From the NCBI GenBank assembly GCA_036653535.1, contig JAVVTR010000006.1, positions 21,018 to 85,017 on the forward strand: a stretch of 64,000 bases of DNA, given 5' to 3'. The first letter of the stretch is position 1. Each line of letters starts with the position of its first letter. The DNA is from JAVVTR01 sp036653535. GTDB lineage: Bacteria > Bacteroidota > Bacteroidia > Bacteroidales > P3. Position numbers and translations under genes: made by a program. This document shows, piece by piece, positions 43,898 through 52,310 of the stretch. The notes under the pieces are model-generated. The model saw only the letters and a program-made list of their open reading frames with translations. It did not search any database and was not told the DNA's origin.

Positions 43898-46624
43898 CTA
43901 TTCGTCGGTAAATTCTATACGAAATTTTTCTTTGTTTTTTGAAGTGGATGCTTTTTTAGTAGATTTAGAGTTGTTAGAAGAGGAATCCTTTAAGTTTTCC
44001 GTTTCATCTTCTATAATAAATTTTCCTTGTTCCTGTTTTTTCCACTGTTCTTTTTGAAGCCGATTTTCGGCTTTTCCTTTACTGCCCTGAAACTCGGAGG
44101 AAAGAGCTTCTTTTACACTCTCTTGTTCTTCTTTTTTGTTTTCTAAACGGCGTTCCTTGGCTATTTTTCTCGCAGTCTTAAAATCATATTTAAAAACAGG
44201 ATGTGCTAAAGTACCGGTAATACGGAGCGGTAAATGAAGCCTTCCGGGAGAAGATGCTTCCACAATGCCAAATTCTTCCGTAGTTACTCTTTTTTTACGG
44301 TTCCTACTCAAAAGATCCGATAGTTCAATATTAATAAAATAATCTATTTCATTGTTAAAATTATGGCTTCCAGTAAATTCTAAATTGGCAGCATCAGAAA
44401 CAATGCGCATTTGCGGAATACGAATCGTTTGATTTTGTATTTCTATGGTATTATCTATATCGGCAAAATGGATATTTTGAAGATCGTTTTCCCCCGTGAA
44501 TTTAGATATTTTTTTTAGACTTTCCATGTTTTGCAATTTTCCGGAATGCAAATGAATTTGGGTCCAAAGCAAGATACTCTCTGGAAGAAGCCCTTTTTTA
44601 GGAATATAAATGGCGGAGAACCGAAAATCGGTAGAGAATTGTCCGTCTATATTTTTATAGGTAATTTGTTGCTGTCCAAAATTATTGAAAGCCTTAAAGC
44701 AAGGACTAATATTCATTTCTTTTATACGTCCCTCGGCTTTTATTCCGTAGCCACTAAGAAGAGAATTTAAGGATATATTGCCTTTAAAGTTACCCTGAAA
44801 AGCATTTAATTCTAAATCGTCTAAGCGTAAATCGCTTGGTGTATAATGAATGGTGGTGGAAACTTGGCTTACATTCATTCGCTCTAATTCGATTTTCTCC
44901 GCTTTTAAATCCAAGTCTAAATAAAGGTGCTGTAGCAAATCTTTTGTTTTTTTGGAGGCGGAATTTTCGGTATTTTTGCTACTATCGGAAGGCATGGAGG
45001 ATATAGAAATTAAAAATTTTAATTTTTCTATATCTAAGACAGAGGCCGAAAGTTTAGCACTAACATATATATTTTCATTAGGTAAAACATAGTAGGGTAA
45101 TAGATTTTCTATGCGTATGCGGCTTTGTAAAATTTGGTGGTTTATCTCTGCTTGAAAAGGATGAATAGTGATAACGCTTGGATCGAATTGTATATGTAAA
45201 CTATCGGCTTGTATAGGTATGGGGCTTGCATTAGAATAAGGCCGTATATTCCATTGAATATTAGAAAGATTTAAATATCCATTACATTTGGAATGGCTAA
45301 ATTCTGTGATAGACCATCTTTGGGGACTCATAGAAGAAAAGGTGTTTTCATAATATACATCCGCATGTACATAACCATGCAAATCATCTTTTGGTAGCAA
45401 ATTAAAGAATTGATTTAATTCCAATAAATCAGCTTCTAAAGTTCCTCTGTATTTTATAGTAGGGGTAATAAAATTGGTCATCATAAACGAACCTCCTATC
45501 TTTCCGGATGGAAGAGTTGCGGAAAATTGATCTATTTTCAAAAAGCTGGTAGAGAGATTCCTTTTATTTCCGTTGGTATATATACCTTTTATGTTTATTT
45601 GATCCAAAGCAGTTTTGGTGGGCTTATGTATTATCTTCCCATTGGTATAATCAAATTTGGCAATCACTAAAAGATCGTTGTATTTATAATTTCCTTGAAT
45701 AGAAAGATTACAATCGAGAATACCATCGCTGTGATAATTTTTCAAATAAGATTGTTCTTCGTTGGGAAGAAGAGATATCAAGTCTTTTAAAACCAACTTA
45801 TTGCCGCTTATATTTAAGGAAAGTAAATTTTTGTTTTTGTTGTAGTTTATTTTTCCATTAGCTTTAAAATGGAGATTTTCCACCGATAAATTACCTTGTG
45901 TAATTTCTAATATCCTATCCTTGAGCTGGTGTTTTAATTTTAAGTTAAGTTTTCCGTAACGGTTTTTTAAAAACACAAAATCTTGACTTTTAAATTTTTG
46001 TGCATGATAGCTTCCTTTAATAGAAAAAAATTGATTCCGCTTGTAAAGATCGCCTTTGGCTTTAATGTTTTTACAAAGAAATTGAAAGTCGTAACGACAG
46101 CCAAGATCCCTATATCGAATTAAGGTATTTTGTGCTACTATTCGTCTTAGGTGAAAAGATACATTTGCATTGGATTTGGAAATGTATTTCCAAATAATGT
46201 AGTTGTTGCTAAAATCGGAGTATCTTTTTAGATTAAATTCTCCACCTTGTACTACAATTTCTTTAATATTATACCGCCCTTGAAATATATCTATTAGACT
46301 GAAATTTAAAGAAATACTTTCGGCGTTAAATAGAGGCTCCAGATCATTTGGATTTAATCCCATACCTCGAATACCTGAAAATTCCACACTGGCCATAGGA
46401 AAACTGCGGAATAGGCCTATGGTGATATTTTCCGTAGAAATAGGGGCTAATAAATGTTGGTTAATTTCTTCTACAAAAAGTGCTTTTACTACATCTTTTT
46501 GTAAATAAAAATAGGTGGATAGGCTCAATAAGAGAGCAAACAAAAGAGACATCCCCCAAAATAAAAATTTGAGGGAATATCTACATATTTGTTTTGCTGT
46601 TGTTTTTACCGATTTAATAGGCAT
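43898..46624 (-). CDS. AsmA-like envelope protein
   Basis: The 908-residue protein has one N-terminal membrane segment (about residues 15-38) and a long periplasmic beta-rich region. The last third carries the AsmA-like C-terminal features, including GNISLNSLLSGYGIKAEG, the KISKFTGENDLQNIHF segment and LHLPLRITGTLAHPVFKYDF near residue 805. AsmA proteins act as bridges for lipid traffic to the outer membrane. The final 90 residues are a charged Lys/Glu/Ser-rich tail, probably cytosolic-like or disordered. The gene is convergent with the mannosyltransferase. Confidence 0.82.
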   Translation of the reverse strand: MPIKSVKTTAKQICRYSLKFLFWGMSLLFALLLSLSTYFYLQKDVVKALFVEEINQHLLAPISTENITIGLFRSFPMASVEFSGIRGMGLNPNDLEPLFNAESISLNFSLIDIFQGRYNIKEIVVQGGEFNLKRYSDFSNNYIIWKYISKSNANVSFHLRRIVAQNTLIRYRDLGCRYDFQFLCKNIKAKGDLYKRNQFFSIKGSYHAQKFKSQDFVFLKNRYGKLNLKLKHQLKDRILEITQGNLSVENLHFKANGKINYNKNKNLLSLNISGNKLVLKDLISLLPNEEQSYLKNYHSDGILDCNLSIQGNYKYNDLLVIAKFDYTNGKIIHKPTKTALDQINIKGIYTNGNKRNLSTSFLKIDQFSATLPSGKIGGSFMMTNFITPTIKYRGTLEADLLELNQFFNLLPKDDLHGYVHADVYYENTFSSMSPQRWSITEFSHSKCNGYLNLSNIQWNIRPYSNASPIPIQADSLHIQFDPSVITIHPFQAEINHQILQSRIRIENLLPYYVLPNENIYVSAKLSASVLDIEKLKFLISISSMPSDSSKNTENSASKKTKDLLQHLYLDLDLKAEKIELERMNVSQVSTTIHYTPSDLRLDDLELNAFQGNFKGNISLNSLLSGYGIKAEGRIKEMNISPCFKAFNNFGQQQITYKNIDGQFSTDFRFSAIYIPKKGLLPESILLWTQIHLHSGKLQNMESLKKISKFTGENDLQNIHFADIDNTIEIQNQTIRIPQMRIVSDAANLEFTGSHNFNNEIDYFINIELSDLLSRNRKKRVTTEEFGIVEASSPGRLHLPLRITGTLAHPVFKYDFKTARKIAKERRLENKKEEQESVKEALSSEFQGSKGKAENRLQKEQWKKQEQGKFIIEDETENLKDSSSNNSKSTKKASTSKNKEKFRIEFTDE

Positions 46625-46707
46625 GAAAAATAAACTCTTTAGCCTTCCTATTGGATTATATTTGGAACTTCGAAAGTTGTTTAGGCAACCTTTTATTCTT
46701 TATTAGC

Positions 46708-48576
46708 TTATTCTTGGCGTAAATTGGGTTTTCCTACGCTACTATCTCTATCCCCGCTGCCTTCAGGTCTATCGGATCGGTTAGAACCGTAAGAAGAACG
46801 AGAGTCGGAGCTTCTGCCTTCGGATCTTCCTGCATAACGACTATTTCTGTCGGAACCATAAGAGGAACGAGAGTCGGAGCTTCTGCCTTCGGATCTATCG
46901 GATCTATTATAAGGTCTATCCGATCTACTGTCGGANNNNNNNNNNNNNNNNNNNNNNNNNNNNNNNNNNNNNNNNNNNNNNNNNNNNNNNNNNNNNNNNN
47001 NNNNNNNNNNNNNNNNNNNNNNNNNNNNNNNNNNNTAAGAGGAACGAGAGTCGGAGCTTCTGCCTTCAGATCTATCGGATCTATTATAAGGTCTATCCGA
47101 TCTACTGTCGGATCGGTTAGAACCGTAAGAGGAACGAGAGTCGGAGCTTCTGCCTTCAGATCTATCGGATCTATTATAAGGTCTATCCGATCTACTGTCG
47201 GATCGGTTAGAACCGTAAGAGGAACGAGAGTCGGAACCTCTGCCTTCGGATCTATGATTGGCTCTTGGGCGAGACGTAGGTCTTTCGTCCATGGTCTCTG
47301 GTTCGTTATCCGATTCGCTTGCCTGGTTCAATTCGGTTAAAGAAAGTCCATCGGTTTTTTCTCCTGTATTCATACGCAGAAAGTTTAATTCTTTTTCTGT
47401 CAGGGCTCTCCACTGTCCACGGCTAAGGTTTTTCTTGCTTAGTTCTGCAAATAAAACCCTATCTAATTTAGATACACTGTAACCGAAATGTTCAAAAATA
47501 CGTCTAACAATTCGATTTTTACCAGAATGTATTTGAAGGCCTACTTCTTTACGATTAGTATTTTCTACAAATGAAATTTCATCTACTTTAATGGGACCAT
47601 CTTCCAGTTCAATGCCTTCGGATATACTACTTAGATCGGTTTTACTAACGGGAGAATCTAAGGTTACATGATATATCTTTCGAGCGCCATGAGAGGGGTG
47701 TGTGAGTTTTTTAGTAAGTTCGCCATCGTTGGTGAAAAGAAGAACACCTGTGGTATTGCGGTCGAGGCGACCTACTGGATAAACTCGCTCTTTGCAAGCT
47801 CCTCTTAATAATTCCATAACTGTTTTTCTTTCTTGTGGATCATCGGAGGTGGTAATATATCCTTTGGGTTTATTCATTAGAATATATACTTTTTTTTCTG
47901 CGCTTAAAGTTTGATTGCCAAATTGTATGCGGTCTTGAGGCCCTACCATGGTTCCCATAGTGGTACAAACTTCTCCGTTTACCTTAATGGCACCAGAAAG
48001 AATCATATCATCGGCTTCCCGACGAGAACAAATACCTGCATTAGAAATATAGCGATTTAAACGAATGTATCCGTTTTCTTTTTGTTGTTGATTTAATTGA
48101 TGTTGCTCTGGGTTAGTATTGTTTTCGTGAGCAGAAGTACGTCTGCGGCCTTCGCCACTATTTCGGCTATCGCCCCGGTCGCTACGACCATAGTTGCTTC
48201 TACCATAGCTACTGCGGCCTTCGCTACTATTTCGGCTATCGCCTCGGTCACTACGACCATAGCTACTGCGGCCTTCGCCACTATTTCGGCTATCGCCTCG
48301 GTTACTACGACCATAGCTGCTTCTACCATAGCTACTGCGGCCTTCGCTACTATTTCGGCTATCGCCTCTATCGCTACGACCATAGCTGCTGTGTGAGTCG
48401 CCATCTCGGCGGTTCTTCGAACTATCATCCGATGGAGTATCCTCGGCAATAAATGGGTGAGTAAAATGTTCTCCCTTAGAGCGACCGCCATCCCGGCGGG
48501 AAGCGTTTCGGTTGTCTTCGTGGCCAAAACGGCTGCGAGAATCTTTACCGAAATCTGTGTTTCTTGTATAAGTCAT
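46708..48576 (-). CDS. rRNA pseudouridine synthase (RsuA/RluB family) with giant low-complexity arms
   Basis: The core (about residues 168-400) is a normal RsuA/RluB-type enzyme: an S4 RNA-binding domain (IRLNRYISNAGICSRREAD, LSGAIKVNGEV) and a catalytic domain with Asp in VGRLDRNTTGVLLFTN near residue 268, LTHPSHGARKIYHVTLD and LQIHSGKNRIVRRIFEHFG. Around it lie long arms of Ser, Arg, Gly, Asp, Asn and Tyr. The N-terminal arm repeats GRSSYGRS-type and RGDSRNS-type blocks; the C-terminal arm repeats a 30-residue unit built from SDSRSSYGSNR and SDRPYNRSDRSEGR. A 100-N gap cuts the C-terminal repeats, so the true length is unknown. The arms resemble RGG-like disordered RNA-binding tails. Confidence 0.88.
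   Translation of the reverse strand: MTYTRNTDFGKDSRSRFGHEDNRNASRRDGGRSKGEHFTHPFIAEDTPSDDSSKNRRDGDSHSSYGRSDRGDSRNSSEGRSSYGRSSYGRSNRGDSRNSGEGRSSYGRSDRGDSRNSSEGRSSYGRSNYGRSDRGDSRNSGEGRRRTSAHENNTNPEQHQLNQQQKENGYIRLNRYISNAGICSRREADDMILSGAIKVNGEVCTTMGTMVGPQDRIQFGNQTLSAEKKVYILMNKPKGYITTSDDPQERKTVMELLRGACKERVYPVGRLDRNTTGVLLFTNDGELTKKLTHPSHGARKIYHVTLDSPVSKTDLSSISEGIELEDGPIKVDEISFVENTNRKEVGLQIHSGKNRIVRRIFEHFGYSVSKLDRVLFAELSKKNLSRGQWRALTEKELNFLRMNTGEKTDGLSLTELNQASESDNEPETMDERPTSRPRANHRSEGRGSDSRSSYGSNRSDSRSDRPYNRSDRSEGRSSDSRSSYGSNRSDSRSDRPYNRSDRSEGRSSDSRSSXXXXXXXXXXXXXXXXXXXXXXXXXXXXXXXXXXSDSRSDRPYNRSDRSEGRSSDSRSSYGSDRNSRYAGRSEGRSSDSRSSYGSNRSDRPEGSGDRDSSVGKPNLRQE
46936..47035. other. Scaffold gap of 100 Ns inside 90-bp tandem repeats
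   Basis: The run of 100 Ns lies between copies of a 90-bp tandem repeat. The gap keeps the frame by chance or by design, so the number of units in the pseudouridine synthase tail is undetermined. Confidence 0.95.
47036..47260 (-). repeat. 90-bp tandem repeats (30-aa units) in the pseudouridine synthase tail
   Basis: Units at 47036-47125 and 47126-47215 are near identical, and a partial third starts at 47216. Related copies occur before the gap from about 46785. The period is exactly 90 bp and preserves the frame. Confidence 0.9.
48130..48405 (-). repeat. Degenerate tandem repeats encoding the N-terminal arm
   Basis: Alternating blocks encoding GRSSYGRS and DRGDSRNS(S/G)E repeat about four times with small substitutions. 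They leave all three minus-strand frames and a plus-strand frame open, which creates false ORFs. Confidence 0.8.
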
Positions 48577-48596
48577 ATATATTTTGTATAAACTTA

Positions 48597-48627
48597 CAAA
48601 GATAGTTCTTTTTTATAGTTTAACAAA
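48597..48627 (-). promoter_or_regulatory. Bacteroidetes promoter for the pseudouridine synthase gene
   Basis: On the minus strand, TTTG (48624-48627), 19 bases, then TATCTTTG (48597-48604). The leader to the ATG at 48576 is about 17 bases. Confidence 0.75.
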
Positions 48628-49191
48628 ATTATAGAACTAAGACTAAATCCGTCAGATTCTAATACCAAAGGCAATTTTCTATATATTTGACTCTAATTGC
48701 ATGTTCAAATTGCCTGTAGTTGTTCCACATTTTTCTTTTAGGTAAACAAAACAGTGGTTCTGCAAGCATTAAAATTAATCATAACTCCCGTAATGGCAAG
48801 GTCTATGCTGTATATTAGAATTTCTAAGAAAGGAAGTAGTACAAAATATTTCTGCTTGGGAGAAATGAATTAGTTCCATGTTAAGCCACACTATAAATGT
48901 TAAGCCACACTATGGCGGAAAATATAAGAGGAATAGCGACGCTATTCCAGTAACAATAAATCTATGAGAAAGCACAAATTTTGCAGACTTTGCTTTTTTT
49001 TTGTACTTTACAAATAGCCTCATTTGCTGCAATTTGTACGTTATCAATAGCCTCAGGTGCTGCAAATAGACTAATATGCGGTAATAGTCTAAGGCTTTGT
49101 TAAACCTGTTTTATTATTCGTTGTAGTTGTAATGGTATTAATCAATGAAAGGGAAACCAAACAACTGCCAAGAGGAAAGAGAGTCTTGCCC
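48628..49191. other. Gene-free region with short repeats
   Basis: About 560 bp with no credible ORF. It contains a 17-bp direct repeat ATGTTAAGCCACACTAT at 48878-48894 and 48897-48913, an inverted repeat GGAATAGCG-A-CGCTATTCC at 48930-48948, and two related segments AATAGCCTCA(T)(T/G)GCTGCAA near 49012-49070. It could be decayed coding sequence; nothing is recognisable. Confidence 0.45.
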
Positions 49192-50547
49192 TTAGAGTTG
49201 TTTGTCCATTAAAACTTTTTTAGAAAAGTGCTTAGTATAATAAAGATATATACAGGAAATAATTAGTAATCCTACGGTGTACATTATTTCTACACCAAAA
49301 GCAACTGCTACTGAACTTTTTAAATACAAAATAACATACCAAGCGTATAGAATATAAAAAATCAAATTTACAAAATCTATTCCTAAACTAACTTTTGTTT
49401 TCCCTTGACCAATAATGGTATGGAAAACTATTTGACCTAAAGCCATAGTAAAAGAAGCTACAATACACACTAAAGAGGGGACGAAACTTTCTGTGGCTAA
49501 ATTTGGGTCATTGGTAAATAAATTTAAAATAAAATTATGGAAAAGAAGATAGGGTAAAACAATAATACTTACAGAAATAACGCCTAATATAATGGCTTTT
49601 TTCACTACCATAAAAATTTCATTTTCTCGTTTTTGCCCACATAAAAAAGAGGTAAGGCTGGCGGTAGTGGCTGCATATCCCCAAACTGGCAAGAGGAAAA
49701 TAATATACATGCTTCTGGTTATATTGGCTATGGCTAAGGATTTTTGACCTAATGTTTCTATAAAAATAAAAAATAAAAAATAATTCGCAAAGGATATAAA
49801 ATATTGAAACATAATAGGGTATGACATATTTATCATGTGTCCGAAAAGGGTGCGGTGTAAGTTGAATTTATCAAAAATACGGAAACGTACATAGTTAACT
49901 GCCGTAATGGATTTAATAAAATAAACACTAAGACCTATACCTTCTGCAATAACAGAGGCCAAAGCGGCTCCTTGCATTCCCATGGCCGGGCAATGTAGTT
50001 TTCCAAAAATAAAAATATAGTCTAAAATCACATTGACTATTCCCATAATGATGGTGGCTATGGATATAGTGCGTGTACGGGCGGTTCCTACATAAAAAGC
50101 ATTAAAACTTAAAGATATGAATGCAAAGGGAAGCCCGTATATTCGGGTGTAGAGATATTCCTTTACTGCTATTCGTACTGCGGGAGTTTGAATTAAAAAT
50201 TGCAGTATATTTGTTCCAAATAATTGAAAAAGAGCGAAGATAAGAATAGAAGAGAATAGCATGAACCAAGCGGAATGCTGAAATATTCGACCTATACTGC
50301 GAGATTGACTTTCTCCTAATTTACGTGCTATAATAATTTGCGTGCCTATTCCAAAACCGGTCATGAGCATTACCAAAACCGAGTAAAAAACGGAGGCTAA
50401 GGCAGCAGCGGCTAATTCCGCTTCTCCTATGTTACCCAAGAAAACAGTGTCGGCCAAAGCAATTACGTTTTGGGCCATGGAACTTAAAATAATAGGAAAT
50501 GCTATTCCGAAAATATGTCGGTAGCTTATAGGCGTTTTTTCGGTCAT
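49192..50547 (-). CDS. MATE family efflux transporter
   Basis: The 451-residue protein has twelve predicted membrane segments and the MATE N-terminal signature IALADTVFLGNIGEAELAAAALA. The repeat in the second half starts near SLAIANITRSMYIIFLLPVWGYA. MATE carriers export cationic compounds with a Na+ or H+ gradient; a sodium gradient would be available from Nqr. The substrate is unknown. No promoter of the consensus type was found upstream. Confidence 0.9.
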   Translation of the reverse strand: MTEKTPISYRHIFGIAFPIILSSMAQNVIALADTVFLGNIGEAELAAAALASVFYSVLVMLMTGFGIGTQIIIARKLGESQSRSIGRIFQHSAWFMLFSSILIFALFQLFGTNILQFLIQTPAVRIAVKEYLYTRIYGLPFAFISLSFNAFYVGTARTRTISIATIIMGIVNVILDYIFIFGKLHCPAMGMQGAALASVIAEGIGLSVYFIKSITAVNYVRFRIFDKFNLHRTLFGHMINMSYPIMFQYFISFANYFLFFIFIETLGQKSLAIANITRSMYIIFLLPVWGYAATTASLTSFLCGQKRENEIFMVVKKAIILGVISVSIIVLPYLLFHNFILNLFTNDPNLATESFVPSLVCIVASFTMALGQIVFHTIIGQGKTKVSLGIDFVNLIFYILYAWYVILYLKSSVAVAFGVEIMYTVGLLIISCIYLYYTKHFSKKVLMDKQL

Positions 50548-50627
50548 AAATTGAATATAGGTATCTTGCTTCTCCTTACTTTTAAAATAGCTTCTTTAAA
50601 AGGTTTGAAACTGTTTTTAATGGGCGT

Positions 50628-50654
50628 CAATACTGGCAATACTGGCAATACTGG
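50628..50654. repeat. Three 9-bp tandem repeats
   Basis: CAATACTGG occurs three times in a row in the spacer between the MATE gene and ptb. Confidence 0.85.
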
Positions 50655-50744
50655 AATAACATCGAATATTAGGTTGCATTCGTGGAAAACAGCCCTGTTT
50701 ATGGGCGGCAAAGATAGGTATTTTATAATTAAATCTATTTATTG

Positions 50745-50752
50745 TACCTTTG
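50745..50752 (+). promoter_or_regulatory. Candidate -7 element for ptb
   Basis: TACCTTTG matches TAnnTTTG, 37 bases before the ATG at 50790. The -33 position is T-rich without TTTG. Confidence 0.5.
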
Positions 50753-50789
50753 TACGGTCGAAAATAAAATCAAAAAAATATATAAAATT

Positions 50790-51698
50790 ATGAGTGTAAC
50801 TAAATTAGATCAAATGTATGATCTGCTTCGCAGCAAAAGTAAAAAGCGCTTAATAGTAGCTTATGCTATGGATTCTCATACTATCGGGGCCGTCAGTGAA
50901 GCTATTGACTTAGGAATAGTGGATGGTACCTTAGTAGGTGATCACGAAACTATTCTTAAAATTTGTGCAGAAGAAAAAATAGATGCAAAAAAATTTAAAA
51001 TAGTACAGGAAATCGATGAGATGAAAGCCGCCCAAATGGCAGTAAAATTAATTAATGATGGAGAAGGTAATTTATTAATGAAAGGTTTAGTTAGTACCGA
51101 TAAATATATGCGGGCTATCTTAAACAAAGAAAAAGGATTAATGCCCGGTCCTAAGGCAATGCTTACCCATGTGGCGGTGATGCAAAATCCTTTTTATCAT
51201 AAATTATTGATTGTTGGGGATATGGCTATTATTCCGGCTCCTGATTTGGCTCAAAAGGTAGCCATTACCAATTATTTAATTTCTACAGCCCATATGATAG
51301 GTATATCCATGCCTAAGGTTGCTCTTATTGCAGCTACAGAGCAAATGTCGGCGGGTATGCAGGCTTGCGTAGACGCCGCTTTAATTTCCAAAATGGCCGA
51401 ACGTGGACAAATAAAAGGCGCTTATGTAGATGGTCCTCTTGCCTTGGATGTGGCCGTAGACAAGGAAGCTTGTGAAATAAAGAAGATAGGTGGACAAGTA
51501 GGAGGGGATGCCGACTGTTTGTTATTCCCTAACATAGAAGCCGGCAATGTTTTTTATAAAATGCATACTAAATTTTGTAAAGGCGAATTAGGTGCTATGG
51601 TAGTAGGAGCGAAAGTTCCTTGTATTTTGTCTTCTCGAGGAGATAGCCAAAAGGTAAAATTAAATTCTATTGCTTTGGCTGCTCTTTGTTCTAAATAA
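50790..51698 (+). CDS. ptb: Phosphate butyryltransferase (Ptb family)
   Basis: Ptb converts butyryl-CoA and phosphate to butyryl phosphate plus CoA, feeding acyl kinases. The 302-residue protein has GTLVGDHETILKICAEE, LLMKGLVSTDKYMRAIL, GLMPGPKAMLTHVAVM and the C-terminal ACEIKKIGGQVGGDADCLLFPNIEAGN-type segment near residue 230-260. A longer frame opens at 50742, but that start lies within the promoter; the ATG at 50790 was chosen. No butyrate kinase gene is adjacent, so the true acyl group could also be acetyl, propionyl or branched. Confidence 0.85.
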   Translation: MSVTKLDQMYDLLRSKSKKRLIVAYAMDSHTIGAVSEAIDLGIVDGTLVGDHETILKICAEEKIDAKKFKIVQEIDEMKAAQMAVKLINDGEGNLLMKGLVSTDKYMRAILNKEKGLMPGPKAMLTHVAVMQNPFYHKLLIVGDMAIIPAPDLAQKVAITNYLISTAHMIGISMPKVALIAATEQMSAGMQACVDAALISKMAERGQIKGAYVDGPLALDVAVDKEACEIKKIGGQVGGDADCLLFPNIEAGNVFYKMHTKFCKGELGAMVVGAKVPCILSSRGDSQKVKLNSIALAALCSK

Positions 51699-51737
51699 TT
51701 TGTAGAACTTATTCCCATATTATACTTCTCAATATAC

Positions 51738-51777
51738 ATCCCCCAAAGTCCTTTTTTTTATAAGGACTTTGGGGGAT
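51738..51777 (+). terminator. Long hairpin after ptb
   Basis: ATCCCCCAAAGTCC (51738-51751) pairs perfectly with GGACTTTGGGGGAT (51764-51777), a 14-bp stem. The loop contains eight Ts and no T-run follows the stem, which is unusual for an intrinsic terminator. Confidence 0.65.
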
Positions 51778-51793
51778 ATTATTAGTATTCAAA

Positions 51794-51825
51794 TTTGGTG
51801 TAGAAAAAAAAATGTTCTATATTTG
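51794..51825 (+). promoter_or_regulatory. Bacteroidetes promoter for the hydrogenase operon
   Basis: TTTG at 51794-51797, exactly 20 bases, then TATATTTG at 51818-51825. It lies directly after the ptb hairpin and leaves a leader of about 70 bases. Confidence 0.8.
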
Positions 51826-51897
51826 TGAGTTTGAAAATATTCCCATATTACAACACAAAAGTGTGTAATATAACGAGTTTACAATAAATTAAAGCGT

Positions 51898-52296
51898 ATG
51901 GAAAAAATTAAATCTTTAGCCGATCTGCGTAAAATCAAAGAGGGCGTTCAAAACCACATGAATCTTCGCGAAAAAGGCGAAAATGCAGACCATTTGGTTC
52001 AAATCAAGGTGGCTATGGCTACTTGTGGCATTGCTGCAGGAGCTAAGGAAGTAATGGAAAGGATAATTCAAGTTTTAGAAAACAACAATGTTGCTGCGGT
52101 GGTAACACAAACCGGCTGTATGGGATATTGCTATGCGGAACCTACGGTGGAAGTTCGTAAACCCGGAGAAGAACCCTTGGTTTTTGGCTATGTTAACCCA
52201 GCCAAAGCGGAAGAAATTGTTCATAAATATATTCTTCAAGGGGAAATGTTGGATGGCATATTGCCTGTCAATTATGAAACCATTGATAAAAAATAA
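51898..52296 (+). CDS. Thioredoxin-like [2Fe-2S] ferredoxin domain protein
   Basis: The 132-residue protein has the cysteine pattern of thioredoxin-fold ferredoxins: MATCGIAAGAKEV (Cys near residue 42) and TGCMGYCYAEPTVEV (Cys near residues 78 and 82). It resembles the N-terminal domain of HydB and NuoE-type proteins. It is first in the [FeFe]-hydrogenase operon, 14 bp before hydB, and probably passes electrons within that complex or to it. Confidence 0.85.
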   Translation: MEKIKSLADLRKIKEGVQNHMNLREKGENADHLVQIKVAMATCGIAAGAKEVMERIIQVLENNNVAAVVTQTGCMGYCYAEPTVEVRKPGEEPLVFGYVNPAKAEEIVHKYILQGEMLDGILPVNYETIDKK

Positions 52297-52310
52297 AATA
52301 AGAATAGAAA

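Noticed and set aside
46785..47260. Possible CRISPR-like direct repeats
   Set aside because: The 90-bp units are contiguous, in frame and have no unique spacers; they encode protein repeats.
48093..48527. Long ORFs on both strands rich in Ala/Ile/Val/Thr over the repeat region
   Set aside because: They are alternate frames of the repetitive Ser/Arg/Gly arm of the pseudouridine synthase; repeats lacking stops keep every frame open.
50515..50793. ORF with GNTGNTGIT repeats
   Set aside because: It overlaps the MATE start and the ptb promoter and its periodic part comes from the three CAATACTGG units.
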